Below, one piece after another: positions 54,195 through 62,283 of a stretch of 64,000 nucleotides of DNA. The position numbers were made by a program, and so were the translations under genes. The DNA is from Nocardioides campestrisoli (GTDB lineage Bacteria; Actinomycetota; Actinomycetes; Propionibacteriales; Nocardioidaceae). Each line of letters opens with the position of its first letter. Positions within the stretch are counted from its first letter, which is position 1. The stretch lies in NCBI RefSeq assembly GCF_013624435.2, contig NZ_CP061768.1, positions 744,001 to 808,000 on the forward strand, given 5' to 3'. The notes under the pieces are model-generated. The model was not told where the DNA came from. It ran no database searches and saw nothing but the letters and a program-made list of their open reading frames with translations.

Positions 54195-55038
54195 CTACTG
54201 CGTCGCGAGCAGGGCGCGCAGGCCCATCACGAGGGCGATGGGCTGATCGAGCATGACGTGGTACGCCGCGGCCGGCACGTCGATGACCCGAGCCTCGTGC
54301 CCCAGCCTCCTCGAGAACATCGCGCCCATGTCGGGGTCCACCAGCCCGTTCTCCGGGCGCAGCACGGCCACCGGGCAGGAGGGCGTCGTCAGTGCATCCG
54401 GCCGCAGCGGGTCGTAGGAGAAGATCGCGGGGTCGAACTTCCAGGCCCATCCGCCGGCGACGGCACGGATCGAGTGCTCCGCGACGTGGTCGAAGACGTA
54501 GCGCTCGGTCTCCTGGTCCGGGACCACCCGGAACCGGGAGAGCAGCTCCGCGCGGTCGGCGTGCACCCGGCGCGGGCCGAACGCCGCCTTGGCCCGGGCG
54601 GCCGCCGCCTCAGGCGTCGCCTCGCTCACCGGCGTGTCCACCACGACTGCTCCCGCGAGCTCCGCACCGTGCCGCAGCGCCGCAGCCAGCGTCACCATGC
54701 TGTGCCCGACCACCGTCGGAGGGGCCTCGAACCCCCGCCTGGCGACTGTCATGACCTCGTCCGCCCACCTCTGCAAGCGAGTAGTCCTCGCGGTGGCCGC
54801 TGTCCCCGTGCCCGCTGAGGTCCGGGGCCACGACGCGGTGGGTCGTCGCCAGCAGCGGCGCCACGTGGTCCCACCAGTGCGCATGCGCGGCGCCGCCGTG
54901 TACCAGGACCAGCCCGGGCAGTCCGTGCTCGCCCCACGTGCGGCAGCTGATCTCGACGCCGTCGACGTCGAGCGTGTCGACGGTCGCCTCGTGCGCCAGA
55001 GCACGGACGAACCAGTCGTGGGTGCGAGTCACGCTCAC
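54195..55038 (-). pseudogene. Alpha/beta hydrolase with one frameshift
   Basis: Two overlapping frames together make one hydrolase. Frame one (from the GTG/ATG-like start at 55038) gives the oxyanion segment LVLVHGGAAHAHWWDHV and APDLSGHGDSG. Near 54775 the reading shifts by one base and frame two continues RWADEVMTVARRG, the nucleophile elbow VVGHSMV and the C-terminal YHVMLDQP with the catalytic His. Restoring one base gives about 280 aa with an intact triad. The cause is either a real mutation or a one-base sequence error. It adjoins the decayed dehydrogenase. Confidence 0.75.
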
Positions 55039-55069
55039 CCTCCGGGGACGGGTCTCATCGCGTGACCTC

Positions 55070-56611
55070 TCAGCCCTGCGCGTACTGCTTCTTCAGCGTC
55101 CCCTTGATGAGCTTGCCGGTGGGTGTTCGCGGGAGCTCGGAGAGGAAGTCGACGGACCGCGGAGCCTTGTAGTGCGCGATCCGCTCCCGGACGTAGTCGA
55201 TCAGCTCGCGCTCGAGCTCGGGGGAGCCCACGACGCCGGGAGCCGGTTGGACCACGGCCTTGACCCGCTCGCCCATCTCCGGGTCCGGCACGCCGATGAC
55301 GGCGACGTCCTGCACGGCCGGGTGCATCGTGAGGACGTTCTCGGCCTCCTGCGGGTAGATGTTCGCCCCGCCCGAGATGATCATGAACGAGCGTCGGTCC
55401 GTGAGGTAGAGGTAGCCGTCCTCGTCGACGTGGCCGACGTCGCCCGTCGTGGTCCAGGTCGGGTGGAGCGGGTGCTGGGCCTCCCGGGTCTTCACCGGGT
55501 CGTTGTGGTACTCGAACGGCATGGCATCGCGCTCGAAGTAGACGAGCCCGTCGACGCCGGTGGGGACCTCGGGCTGGCCCTCGGCGTCGGGGTCGCAGAC
55601 TCGGAGGACGCCCAGCGCCGCCTTGCCCACGGTGCCGGGGCGCTGAACCCACTCGTGGGAGTCGATCAGGGTGATGCCGTGCACCTCGGTGGCCGCGTAG
55701 TACTCCTCCAGCACCGGACCCCACCAGTCGATCATCTGCTGCTTGACCTCGATCGGGCATGGGGCGGCCGCGTGCACGGCGACGCGCATGCTCGAGACGT
55801 CGTACTTCTCGCGCACCTCGGCGGGCAGCTTGAGCATCCGCACGAACATCGTCGGCACCCACTGGCTGTGCGTGGCGCGGTGCTCCTCGATGGCCCGCAG
55901 CGCGCCCTCCGCGTCGAACTTCGGCAGCACCACGACGGTCCCGCCGAGCGACTGGATCATCGCGCAGAAGCGCAGCGGGGCGGCGTGGTAGAGCGGGGCG
56001 GGGGAGAGGTAGACGGTCTCCTCCGAGAACCCGTAGCGCGGCGCGAAGGTGACGATCAGCGGGTTGCCGGGCTCGTCCACCTGCCGGTCCGGTAGCGGCG
56101 TCCGGATGCCCTTCGGCTTCCCGGTGGTGCCGGAGGAGTAGAGCATGTCCTGCCCGGCGGGCTGGTTCTCGAGCGGGGCGTCGGAGGTGGCGGCCTGGAC
56201 GGCGTCGAGGTCCTCGAAGCCGTCGAGCTGTGCGCCGACGGAGATCCGCACGGGCACGTCGGTGTGCTTCGCGAGCGTCGCGCCCATCTCGGCGTACTGG
56301 CCGGAGACGAGCAGCGCCTTCACGCCGCTGTCCTCGATGATGTGCTCATGCTCGGCCACGCCCAGGTGCGTGTTGAGGGCGGTGAAGTAGAAGCCGCTGC
56401 GCATGGCGGCCCAGTAGACCTCGAAGTACCGGGTGGAGTTCTCCGAGAGCAGAGCGATGCAGTCCCCCCGTTGCACGCCGCGCTCCTGGAGGGCGCGCGC
56501 GAGCCGTCGGGACCGGTCCTCGAGCTCGGCGTAGGTGAGCGCCTCGCCGCCGTCCGCCAGGGTGACGGCGATCTTGTCCGGGTGGGTCGCGGCGTGGGTG
56601 CCTGGGTACAC
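55070..56611 (-). CDS. AMP-forming acyl-CoA synthetase
   Basis: 513-aa ligase with a GTG start and GGAG 6 nt upstream. P-loop YSSGTTGKPKG lies near 156-166, YYAATEVHGITL at the AMP site, GDVGHVDEDGYLYLTDRRSFMIISGGANIY at the hinge, and PRTPTGKLIKGTLKK at the C-terminus. It is divergent from the ribose-type ABC operon across a 252-bp region holding two operators and two promoters, so both are probably co-regulated. Likely activates the compound imported or released by that system. Confidence 0.92.
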   Translation of the reverse strand: MYPGTHAATHPDKIAVTLADGGEALTYAELEDRSRRLARALQERGVQRGDCIALLSENSTRYFEVYWAAMRSGFYFTALNTHLGVAEHEHIIEDSGVKALLVSGQYAEMGATLAKHTDVPVRISVGAQLDGFEDLDAVQAATSDAPLENQPAGQDMLYSSGTTGKPKGIRTPLPDRQVDEPGNPLIVTFAPRYGFSEETVYLSPAPLYHAAPLRFCAMIQSLGGTVVVLPKFDAEGALRAIEEHRATHSQWVPTMFVRMLKLPAEVREKYDVSSMRVAVHAAAPCPIEVKQQMIDWWGPVLEEYYAATEVHGITLIDSHEWVQRPGTVGKAALGVLRVCDPDAEGQPEVPTGVDGLVYFERDAMPFEYHNDPVKTREAQHPLHPTWTTTGDVGHVDEDGYLYLTDRRSFMIISGGANIYPQEAENVLTMHPAVQDVAVIGVPDPEMGERVKAVVQPAPGVVGSPELERELIDYVRERIAHYKAPRSVDFLSELPRTPTGKLIKGTLKKQYAQG

Positions 56612-56659
56612 GGCTGCTCCTGATCGGGCGGGCGGGGAGTGGATCGTTCAGGTAAAACG

Positions 56660-56703
56660 AACGTACGTTTGGCGAGTCTCCGGCATGGTCGCGTGCGCGT
56701 CAA
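56660..56703 (-). promoter_or_regulatory. Promoter and operator of the ligase
   Basis: On the minus strand: TTGACG (56703-56698), 17-bp spacer, GAGACT (56680-56675), 5 bp, then palindrome AACGTACGTT (56669-56660). The layout matches the TRAP and thiolase operon promoters. Confidence 0.65.
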
Positions 56704-56796
56704 GGGTGTTCGCCCCTTCGGGTTCCCGCCTGGGCGGGGTGCGCGGCGGTCCCGGGTGGCGCGGTTCGACTGAGTGAGCGTTCGTAAAAAGCATCG

Positions 56797-56843
56797 TTGA
56801 CAAGTGTGATGTGCGCCACTAGCGTCCCGGTTTAGCGAGCGCT
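56797..56843 (+). promoter_or_regulatory. Promoter and operator of the ribose-type ABC operon
   Basis: TTGACA (56797-56802), 17-bp spacer, TAGCGT (56820-56825), 8 bp, then AGCGAGCGCT (56834-56843), the same operator as at 17827. A near match AGCGTTCGTA (56777-56786) lies just upstream of the -35. This is the best promoter in the window. Confidence 0.72.
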
Positions 56844-56863
56844 CAATAATGAGAGGGGATGGC

Positions 56864-57883
56864 ATGACGACCCTGCAGACGGAAGCGCGTCCCTCATCCG
56901 CCGTCGACCGGTTGAAGTCTCTCGACCAAGGCATGGTCGTCGGCGTCCTGACCATCGTGCTGGTCGCGGTCTTCGCCGCGTCGATCTCCGGCTTCGCGAC
57001 CCGCGGCAACGCGGTCAACGTGCTGCAGGCGGCGGCTGGCCTCGGCATCCTCGCGCTGGGTCAAGCGGTGGTCGTCATCGGGCGTGGCCTCGACCTGTCG
57101 GTGGTGACGATCTACGCGGTGACCGCCCAGGCCGCCGTCCTGGCCATGACCAACGGCGCGAGCGAGCCGGCCGCGCTCCTCCGGGCCCTGATCGTGGCGG
57201 TCGTGCTGGGCCTTTTCAACGGCGTGATGATCGCCTACGTCGAGCTGCCCGCCCTCTTCGTCACCCTCGCCACCGGCCTCGCGTACCTGGGCGCCGCCCG
57301 CTTCTTCTTCTTCGATGGCGCGATCGCCTTCGCCGTCCCTGGGGAGGCGAAGATCATGAACGCGATCGGGAACGACGCCTGGCTGGGCATTCCCGTCTCC
57401 ACCTTCGTCTGGCTGGGGCTGGCGGTGGTCTTCTGGTTCTGTGCCACCCGCACGGCCGCCGGCCAGATGATCTACGCCCGCGGCGACAACCCGGACGCGG
57501 CGGCGCTCTCCGGCATGCCGACCAGGCCGCTGGTCGTGCTCACGTACGTCGTCTCGGCCGCCTCGGCGTTCGTCGCCGGCATCGTGATCGTCGGCGCGGC
57601 GGGGTCGTTCGACTCCCGCGCCCTTGCGGCGGGCGGCCAGCTCTACGACGTGCTCGCCATCGTGGTGATCGCCGGGGTCAGCCTGGCCGGTGGGCGCGGG
57701 AGCATCGCCGGGGTCGTCGCGGCCACGTGCTTCCTGGGCGTGCTGCTCAACGCGATGACCCTCATGAACTTCGACACCATCCAGCAGGCGCTCTTCAAGT
57801 CCCTGATCGTGCTGGCCGCGCTCGTCCTGGACCGGCTTCTGCACCCGACCGACGAGGAGACCGCGCGCGTCGGCGAGCTCTAG
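56864..57883 (+). CDS. Ribose-type ABC transporter permease (RbsC family)
   Basis: 339-aa inner-membrane permease. ATG at 56864 is preceded by GAGAGGGG; an in-frame ATG at 56849 would add five residues but lacks a ribosome site. The GRGLDLSVVTIYAV segment corresponds to the family GGIDLSVGS signature, slightly altered, and GVSLAGGRGSIAG to the second one. It starts an operon with its own binding protein, a second fused permease, a propeller protein and an ATPase. Two different permease genes suggest a heterodimeric channel. Confidence 0.92.
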   Translation: MTTLQTEARPSSAVDRLKSLDQGMVVGVLTIVLVAVFAASISGFATRGNAVNVLQAAAGLGILALGQAVVVIGRGLDLSVVTIYAVTAQAAVLAMTNGASEPAALLRALIVAVVLGLFNGVMIAYVELPALFVTLATGLAYLGAARFFFFDGAIAFAVPGEAKIMNAIGNDAWLGIPVSTFVWLGLAVVFWFCATRTAAGQMIYARGDNPDAAALSGMPTRPLVVLTYVVSAASAFVAGIVIVGAAGSFDSRALAAGGQLYDVLAIVVIAGVSLAGGRGSIAGVVAATCFLGVLLNAMTLMNFDTIQQALFKSLIVLAALVLDRLLHPTDEETARVGEL

Positions 57884-57948
57884 CGCCGCGCCGAGGACCT
57901 CGCCACCCCCTGACCTTCCCTGCCCATCAGCACCCTTGGAGGAACCCC

Positions 57949-58998
57949 ATGAAGAAGTTCGCCGCGCTGGCAGCCACTGCCGCACTGTTCCTCACCGCCT
58001 GCAGCAGCGGTGCCGACTCGTCCTCGTCGTCGGGGGGCGGCAACTCCGAAGGGTCCGGCGGCCTGCCGCAGGTGGGTGAGCCCGCCGAGATCAGCAAGCT
58101 CGCGGGCGACATGGTCAAGGGCAAGAAGGTGGTGTACGCCGCCGGTGCGGCCGGGTTCCCCCTGCAGGAGCAGTGGGCGAACACCTTCAAGAAGACGTTC
58201 CCTCAGCTCGGCATCGAATTCGAGATGAACGAGGCGGCGGCCGACCCGCAGAAGCTGGTCACCAACGCGCAGACGCTCCTCAACCAGGACCCTGACGTGC
58301 TCATCCTGCACAACCAGGACCTCTCCAACGCCTCCTCCCTGATCCAGCAGGCACAGGCCGACGGCGTCTACGTCATCCTCATCAACCTGGCGTCTGTGGC
58401 GCAGTCCGACGCCTTCGTGGGTGGTGACTTCGTCAAGGCCCAGGCGGCGCTGGCGGAGCGGATGGCCTCGGACTGCGACAAGAAGGGCCGGAACAAGGTC
58501 GCCGTCATCACCGGGTGGGGCTCGGACGGGCTCTCCGTCCAGGCGGTCGCCGCCTGGCAGAAGGTCTTCGACGAGTCCGGCATGGAGGTCGTCTCTGAGC
58601 AGGCGGGCCAGTACGACCCGACCAAGGCCGGTGACATCACCAAGGTGGTGCTCAAGCAGCACCCGGACCTGTGCGGGTTCATCGGCGCCTGGGACTCGAT
58701 GATGATCGGCTCGGCCAACGCGGTCGAGCAGGCCGGCAAGGCCGGGGAGATCGGGGTCTACACCAGCGACGCCAGCGTGGTGGCCTGCGAGGCCCTCGAG
58801 AACGGCAGCATGACCGCGGCCCTCAACTACGGCGTCGCCACGATGGGCGACTCCATCGTCTCCCTCGTCCAGTACCTGCTGCAGAGCGGCCGCCCCGCCG
58901 GGTCGAGTCGGACGGCGGTCTACACGCGCTGGAACGTGATCGACAAGGACACCTACAAGCGCGACCGCAGCGCCTGCTACGACGGAAACGTCTCCTGA
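57949..58998 (+). CDS. Ribose-type ABC transporter substrate-binding lipoprotein (RbsB-like)
   Basis: 349-aa binding protein with TTGGAGGAA before the ATG. The signal ends LTAC with Cys18, followed by a Ser/Gly linker. The two-lobed sugar-binding fold is recognisable from NDPDVLILHNQDLSN-like and DKKGRNKVAVITGWGSDG segments. Relatives bind sugars, polyols, autoinducer-2 or other small molecules, so the ligand is open; the acyl-CoA genes around argue against a simple sugar. It lies between the two permease genes. Confidence 0.92.
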   Translation: MKKFAALAATAALFLTACSSGADSSSSSGGGNSEGSGGLPQVGEPAEISKLAGDMVKGKKVVYAAGAAGFPLQEQWANTFKKTFPQLGIEFEMNEAAADPQKLVTNAQTLLNQDPDVLILHNQDLSNASSLIQQAQADGVYVILINLASVAQSDAFVGGDFVKAQAALAERMASDCDKKGRNKVAVITGWGSDGLSVQAVAAWQKVFDESGMEVVSEQAGQYDPTKAGDITKVVLKQHPDLCGFIGAWDSMMIGSANAVEQAGKAGEIGVYTSDASVVACEALENGSMTAALNYGVATMGDSIVSLVQYLLQSGRPAGSSRTAVYTRWNVIDKDTYKRDRSACYDGNVS

Positions 58999-59033
58999 CC
59001 CCCCGCCCACGACACACACGGGAGGAGAACACA

Positions 59034-61190
59034 GTGACTGTCGACGCCTACGGCCTGTCCGGCCGGTCACCTGTCCACCGGTTCTCGGCGCAGCGGATGC
59101 TGGCCGACCTCATGGAGAAGCGCTGGATGGACGCCATCGCGCCGGTGGCGCTGCTGGTGGCGGTCGTCATCTACTTCGCCCTCACGGTTCCGGAGCTCTA
59201 CAACGCGGCCAACACCGTCACCACCACGCAGATCCTTGCGGAGATGGGGCTGCTGGCGCTCGCCATGACCGTCGTCGTGCTGGGCGGCGGCATCGATCTG
59301 AGCGTCGGGTCGATCTTCGCGGTCAGCAACGCCGTGGCAGTGATCTGCTTCAAGCTGTATGAGCTGCCGGTCCTCGCGGTGTTCGTGATCGCCATCGGGG
59401 TCGGAGCCCTGTGCGGCTCGATCAACGGCGCGATCATCAGCATCTTCAAGACCCGGCCGTTCATCACCACCCTCGTGACGCTGCTGACATTCCGGACGGT
59501 GGCGATCTACCTGGACCAGGAGTACAGCCCGCGCGTCAGCGTGCTGTTCCGTGAGGACGTCGTCTGGACGTTCCTGGCACGCGGCAGCATCGCCGGCCTG
59601 CCGGTCGGCTTCTGGGTGATGCTGCTGATGGTGGTGCTCTTCCAGTTCGTCATCACCCGCACCCGCTTCGGCTGGCAGGTCACGGCGCTGGGAGCCTCCC
59701 GCACCTCGGCGCGCCGCGCGGGCATGCGGCTCAACCGGCTCAGCTTCACCACCTACGTGATTTCCGGCTCCCTCGCGGGCCTCTCCGGGGTCCTGGTGGC
59801 TGCCCGGCTGGGTCAGACCTCCCAGACGACCGGGCAGGGCTACGAGCTCATCGCGCTCACCGCGATCATCATCGGCGGAGTCAGTCTCGGCGGTGGCAAG
59901 GGGACCGCTGCTCGCGCACTCCTCGGTGCGCTCGTCACGAGCGGCCTCTACCAGGGCATGCTGCTGATGGGGTACGACAACAACCTCTACCAGGTGGTCC
60001 TCGCCGTAGTGCTGCTGGCGTTCGCCACGCTCGACATCAAGTACGCCAAGAACCGCGACAAAGCCATCCAGAAGATCTTCGTGGTGCCCGGCGAGGTGCG
60101 GTTGCCGGCGCTCGCGAACATCTACGAGCCAGGTAGCGTGTGGAACCCCAACCGCCGGCTCACGGACGCCCAGCCCATCGGACTCGGGCAGCTTGACGGG
60201 CCTGAGGACGTGATCGTCGACCGCAACGGCCACCTCTACTGCGGCGACCGGCGGGGCTACATCTGGCGTTTCGAGGGACCTGACTACACCGAGGGCAAGA
60301 TCTTCTGCCGGGTCGGTGGCCTGCCGCTGGGGCTTGCGATCGACAAGGACGACAACCTCGTCGTCTGCGTGGGCGGGATGGGCCTCTACGCGATCGACCC
60401 CCAGGGCCAGGCGACGGCGCTCACCACGCGCACGAAGCGCTCCTGGCACCGCATCCGGGACGACTCGGCCGTGCGTCTCGCCGACGACCTCGACATCGCG
60501 CCGGACGGGAAGATCTACTTCAGTGACGCGAGCACGCGCTTCGACGGCGTGGAGCACATGTACGAGACGATGGAGGCACGGCCGAACGGGCGGGTCCTGT
60601 GTTACGACCCCGAGACCGGCGAGACCACGACCGTGGTCAAGAACTACGCCTTCCCCAACGGCATCTGCGTGAGCCACGACGGGCAGTCCGTCCTCATCAA
60701 CTCGTCGGTGCTGGCGCGGATCGACCGGCTGTGGATCGACGGGCCGAAGAAGGGGCAGCTCGAGCCCTTCCTGGAGGATCTGCCGGGCTACCCGGACAAC
60801 ACCAACCGAGCCAGCGACGGCACCTACTGGGTCGCTTTCGCCTCGATGCGTACGCCGACCTTCGACCTGGCCGTCGAGGACGCCGGCTTCCGGCGGCGGA
60901 TGCTCAAGGAGCTCCCTCTCGACGAGTGGATCATCCACAACATGAACACCTCGTGCGTGTTCAAGGTGACCGAGGAGGGCGAGGTGCTGGAGAGCCTGTG
61001 GGACGAGACCCTCGAGCACCACTCGCTCATCACCTCGATGCGCGAGCACGACGGGCACCTCTTCCTCGGAGGGCTGACCAACAACCGTGTGGGCCGGGTC
61101 GCGCTACCCAAGCGGGAGGGCGCGACCTCGTCGACCAGCACCCGGGCCACGGCCGGCCTCACCACCAGTGGAGGTGTGTCGCATGCATAG
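59034..61190 (+). CDS. ABC permease fused to a C-terminal SMP-30/strictosidine-synthase-like beta-propeller
   Basis: 718-aa two-domain protein with GGAGGAG before its GTG start. Residues about 25-340 form an RbsC-type permease (GGGIDLSVGSIFAVS near 83; GGVSLGGGKG near 281). Residues about 372-690 form a six-bladed propeller like APMAP/strictosidine synthase: LDGPEDVIVDRNGHLYCGD, IYFSDASTRFDG near 494, FPNGICVS and LPGYPDNTNRASDGTYWVAF near 582. The frame is open throughout with ordinary composition. RbsC-type C-termini are cytoplasmic, so the propeller probably meets substrate as it enters. Relatives hydrolyse lactones or esters with bound calcium. Confidence 0.93.
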   Translation: MTVDAYGLSGRSPVHRFSAQRMLADLMEKRWMDAIAPVALLVAVVIYFALTVPELYNAANTVTTTQILAEMGLLALAMTVVVLGGGIDLSVGSIFAVSNAVAVICFKLYELPVLAVFVIAIGVGALCGSINGAIISIFKTRPFITTLVTLLTFRTVAIYLDQEYSPRVSVLFREDVVWTFLARGSIAGLPVGFWVMLLMVVLFQFVITRTRFGWQVTALGASRTSARRAGMRLNRLSFTTYVISGSLAGLSGVLVAARLGQTSQTTGQGYELIALTAIIIGGVSLGGGKGTAARALLGALVTSGLYQGMLLMGYDNNLYQVVLAVVLLAFATLDIKYAKNRDKAIQKIFVVPGEVRLPALANIYEPGSVWNPNRRLTDAQPIGLGQLDGPEDVIVDRNGHLYCGDRRGYIWRFEGPDYTEGKIFCRVGGLPLGLAIDKDDNLVVCVGGMGLYAIDPQGQATALTTRTKRSWHRIRDDSAVRLADDLDIAPDGKIYFSDASTRFDGVEHMYETMEARPNGRVLCYDPETGETTTVVKNYAFPNGICVSHDGQSVLINSSVLARIDRLWIDGPKKGQLEPFLEDLPGYPDNTNRASDGTYWVAFASMRTPTFDLAVEDAGFRRRMLKELPLDEWIIHNMNTSCVFKVTEEGEVLESLWDETLEHHSLITSMREHDGHLFLGGLTNNRVGRVALPKREGATSSTSTRATAGLTTSGGVSHA

Positions 61191-62283
61191 GGCTCTCGCG
61201 CTCCTCACGGAGTTCCTCGTGCCGGACCGTGGTCCCGTCCGCGGCGTACCGAGCATGGACGGCGGGCTCACCCCGAACGACGAGCTCGACGCCCTCGGGA
61301 TCCTCAGCGACGCGGGGGACCTGCGTCCGGAGGACGTCCTGGTGGACGCGGACGGTTCCGTCCTAGCAACCGCCGGTGCCGCGCTCTGGCGGCTGGACGG
61401 CGACGGACCCGCGAGGAAGGTGGCCGACCTCCCGGGGGACGCGCGCGGCATGACCCTGCGCGGGGACGGGTCGTTGCTGGTCTGCGTGGACCGAGCGGGG
61501 CTCGTGGCAGTGGACCGCGGCGGCGCGGTGCACGAGGTGCTGGACGCTCAGGCGCGGGCCGGCGTCGGAGTGCTCTCCGCGGTGGCAGTGAGCGCGGGCG
61601 AGGTCTTCGTCTCTGAGGTCTCCCGGCGCCGGGAGTGGTCCGAATGGCCGTACGCCCTGTACGAGGGTGACGCGGAGGGCCGGATCCTGCACGTCCGCGA
61701 GGACGGCTCCCTGCGCACGGTCGCCGAGGGCCTGGTGTGGCCATGGGGGCTCTGCGACGGCCGGGAGCCCGGCACGGTGGTCGTCACCGAGTCCTTCGCC
61801 CACCGGATCTCGACCCTGGACACGGGCAGCGGGGCACGTCGGCCCCTCGCGGAACGGCTGCCCGCCTACCCGGCCCGCGTGCACCCGTCGGCCGCGGGGT
61901 TGTGGGTCGCGTTCTTCGGCGTCCGGACGCACCTCGTGGAGTTCGTGCTCCATGAGGACGACTACCGCCGAAGGATGATCCAGCAGGTGCCCGTCGACGA
62001 GTGGCTGCTCCCGGCCCTGCGCCGGACCGGCTCCGTCCGCGAGCCGCTCCAGGTCGGCGGGGTGAAGCACCTGGGCGAGGTGAAGCCCTGGTCGCCACCG
62101 CGGTCCTACGGGCTCGTGGCCGAGCTCGGGTGGGACGGCGACTTCGTCCGGAGCATGCACTCCCGGCCCGGGGGCTGGCGGCACGGCACCACCGCCGCCA
62201 GCGAGGCCTCCGGTGTCCTCGCGGTCGCCTGTGCGGGCGCGGAGGCCGTGCTCGTCACCAGCGCCGAAGGAGGAGAGTCATGA
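61183..62283 (+). CDS. SMP-30/strictosidine-synthase-like beta-propeller protein
   Basis: 366-aa soluble protein overlapping the fusion gene by 8 nt, with GGAGGTG upstream of the ATG. It repeats propeller features of the fusion: LRPEDVLVDADGSVLATAG, then PWGLCDG and LPAYPARVHPSAAGLWVAFFGVRT aligned with the fusion's LPGYPDNTNRASDGTYWVAF, and DDYRRRMIQQVPVDEWLLPAL aligned with DAGFRRRMLKELPLDEWII. It is therefore a diverged duplicate of the fused domain. The PDN Asn is replaced by Ala-Arg, so calcium binding or catalysis may differ. No signal peptide is present. Confidence 0.87.
   Translation: MHRALALLTEFLVPDRGPVRGVPSMDGGLTPNDELDALGILSDAGDLRPEDVLVDADGSVLATAGAALWRLDGDGPARKVADLPGDARGMTLRGDGSLLVCVDRAGLVAVDRGGAVHEVLDAQARAGVGVLSAVAVSAGEVFVSEVSRRREWSEWPYALYEGDAEGRILHVREDGSLRTVAEGLVWPWGLCDGREPGTVVVTESFAHRISTLDTGSGARRPLAERLPAYPARVHPSAAGLWVAFFGVRTHLVEFVLHEDDYRRRMIQQVPVDEWLLPALRRTGSVREPLQVGGVKHLGEVKPWSPPRSYGLVAELGWDGDFVRSMHSRPGGWRHGTTAASEASGVLAVACAGAEAVLVTSAEGGES

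Noticed and set aside
59034..61190. Permease-propeller fusion as an assembly artefact
   Set aside because: The frame is continuous through the junction with ordinary codon composition, and the next gene overlaps its stop in the usual operon manner.
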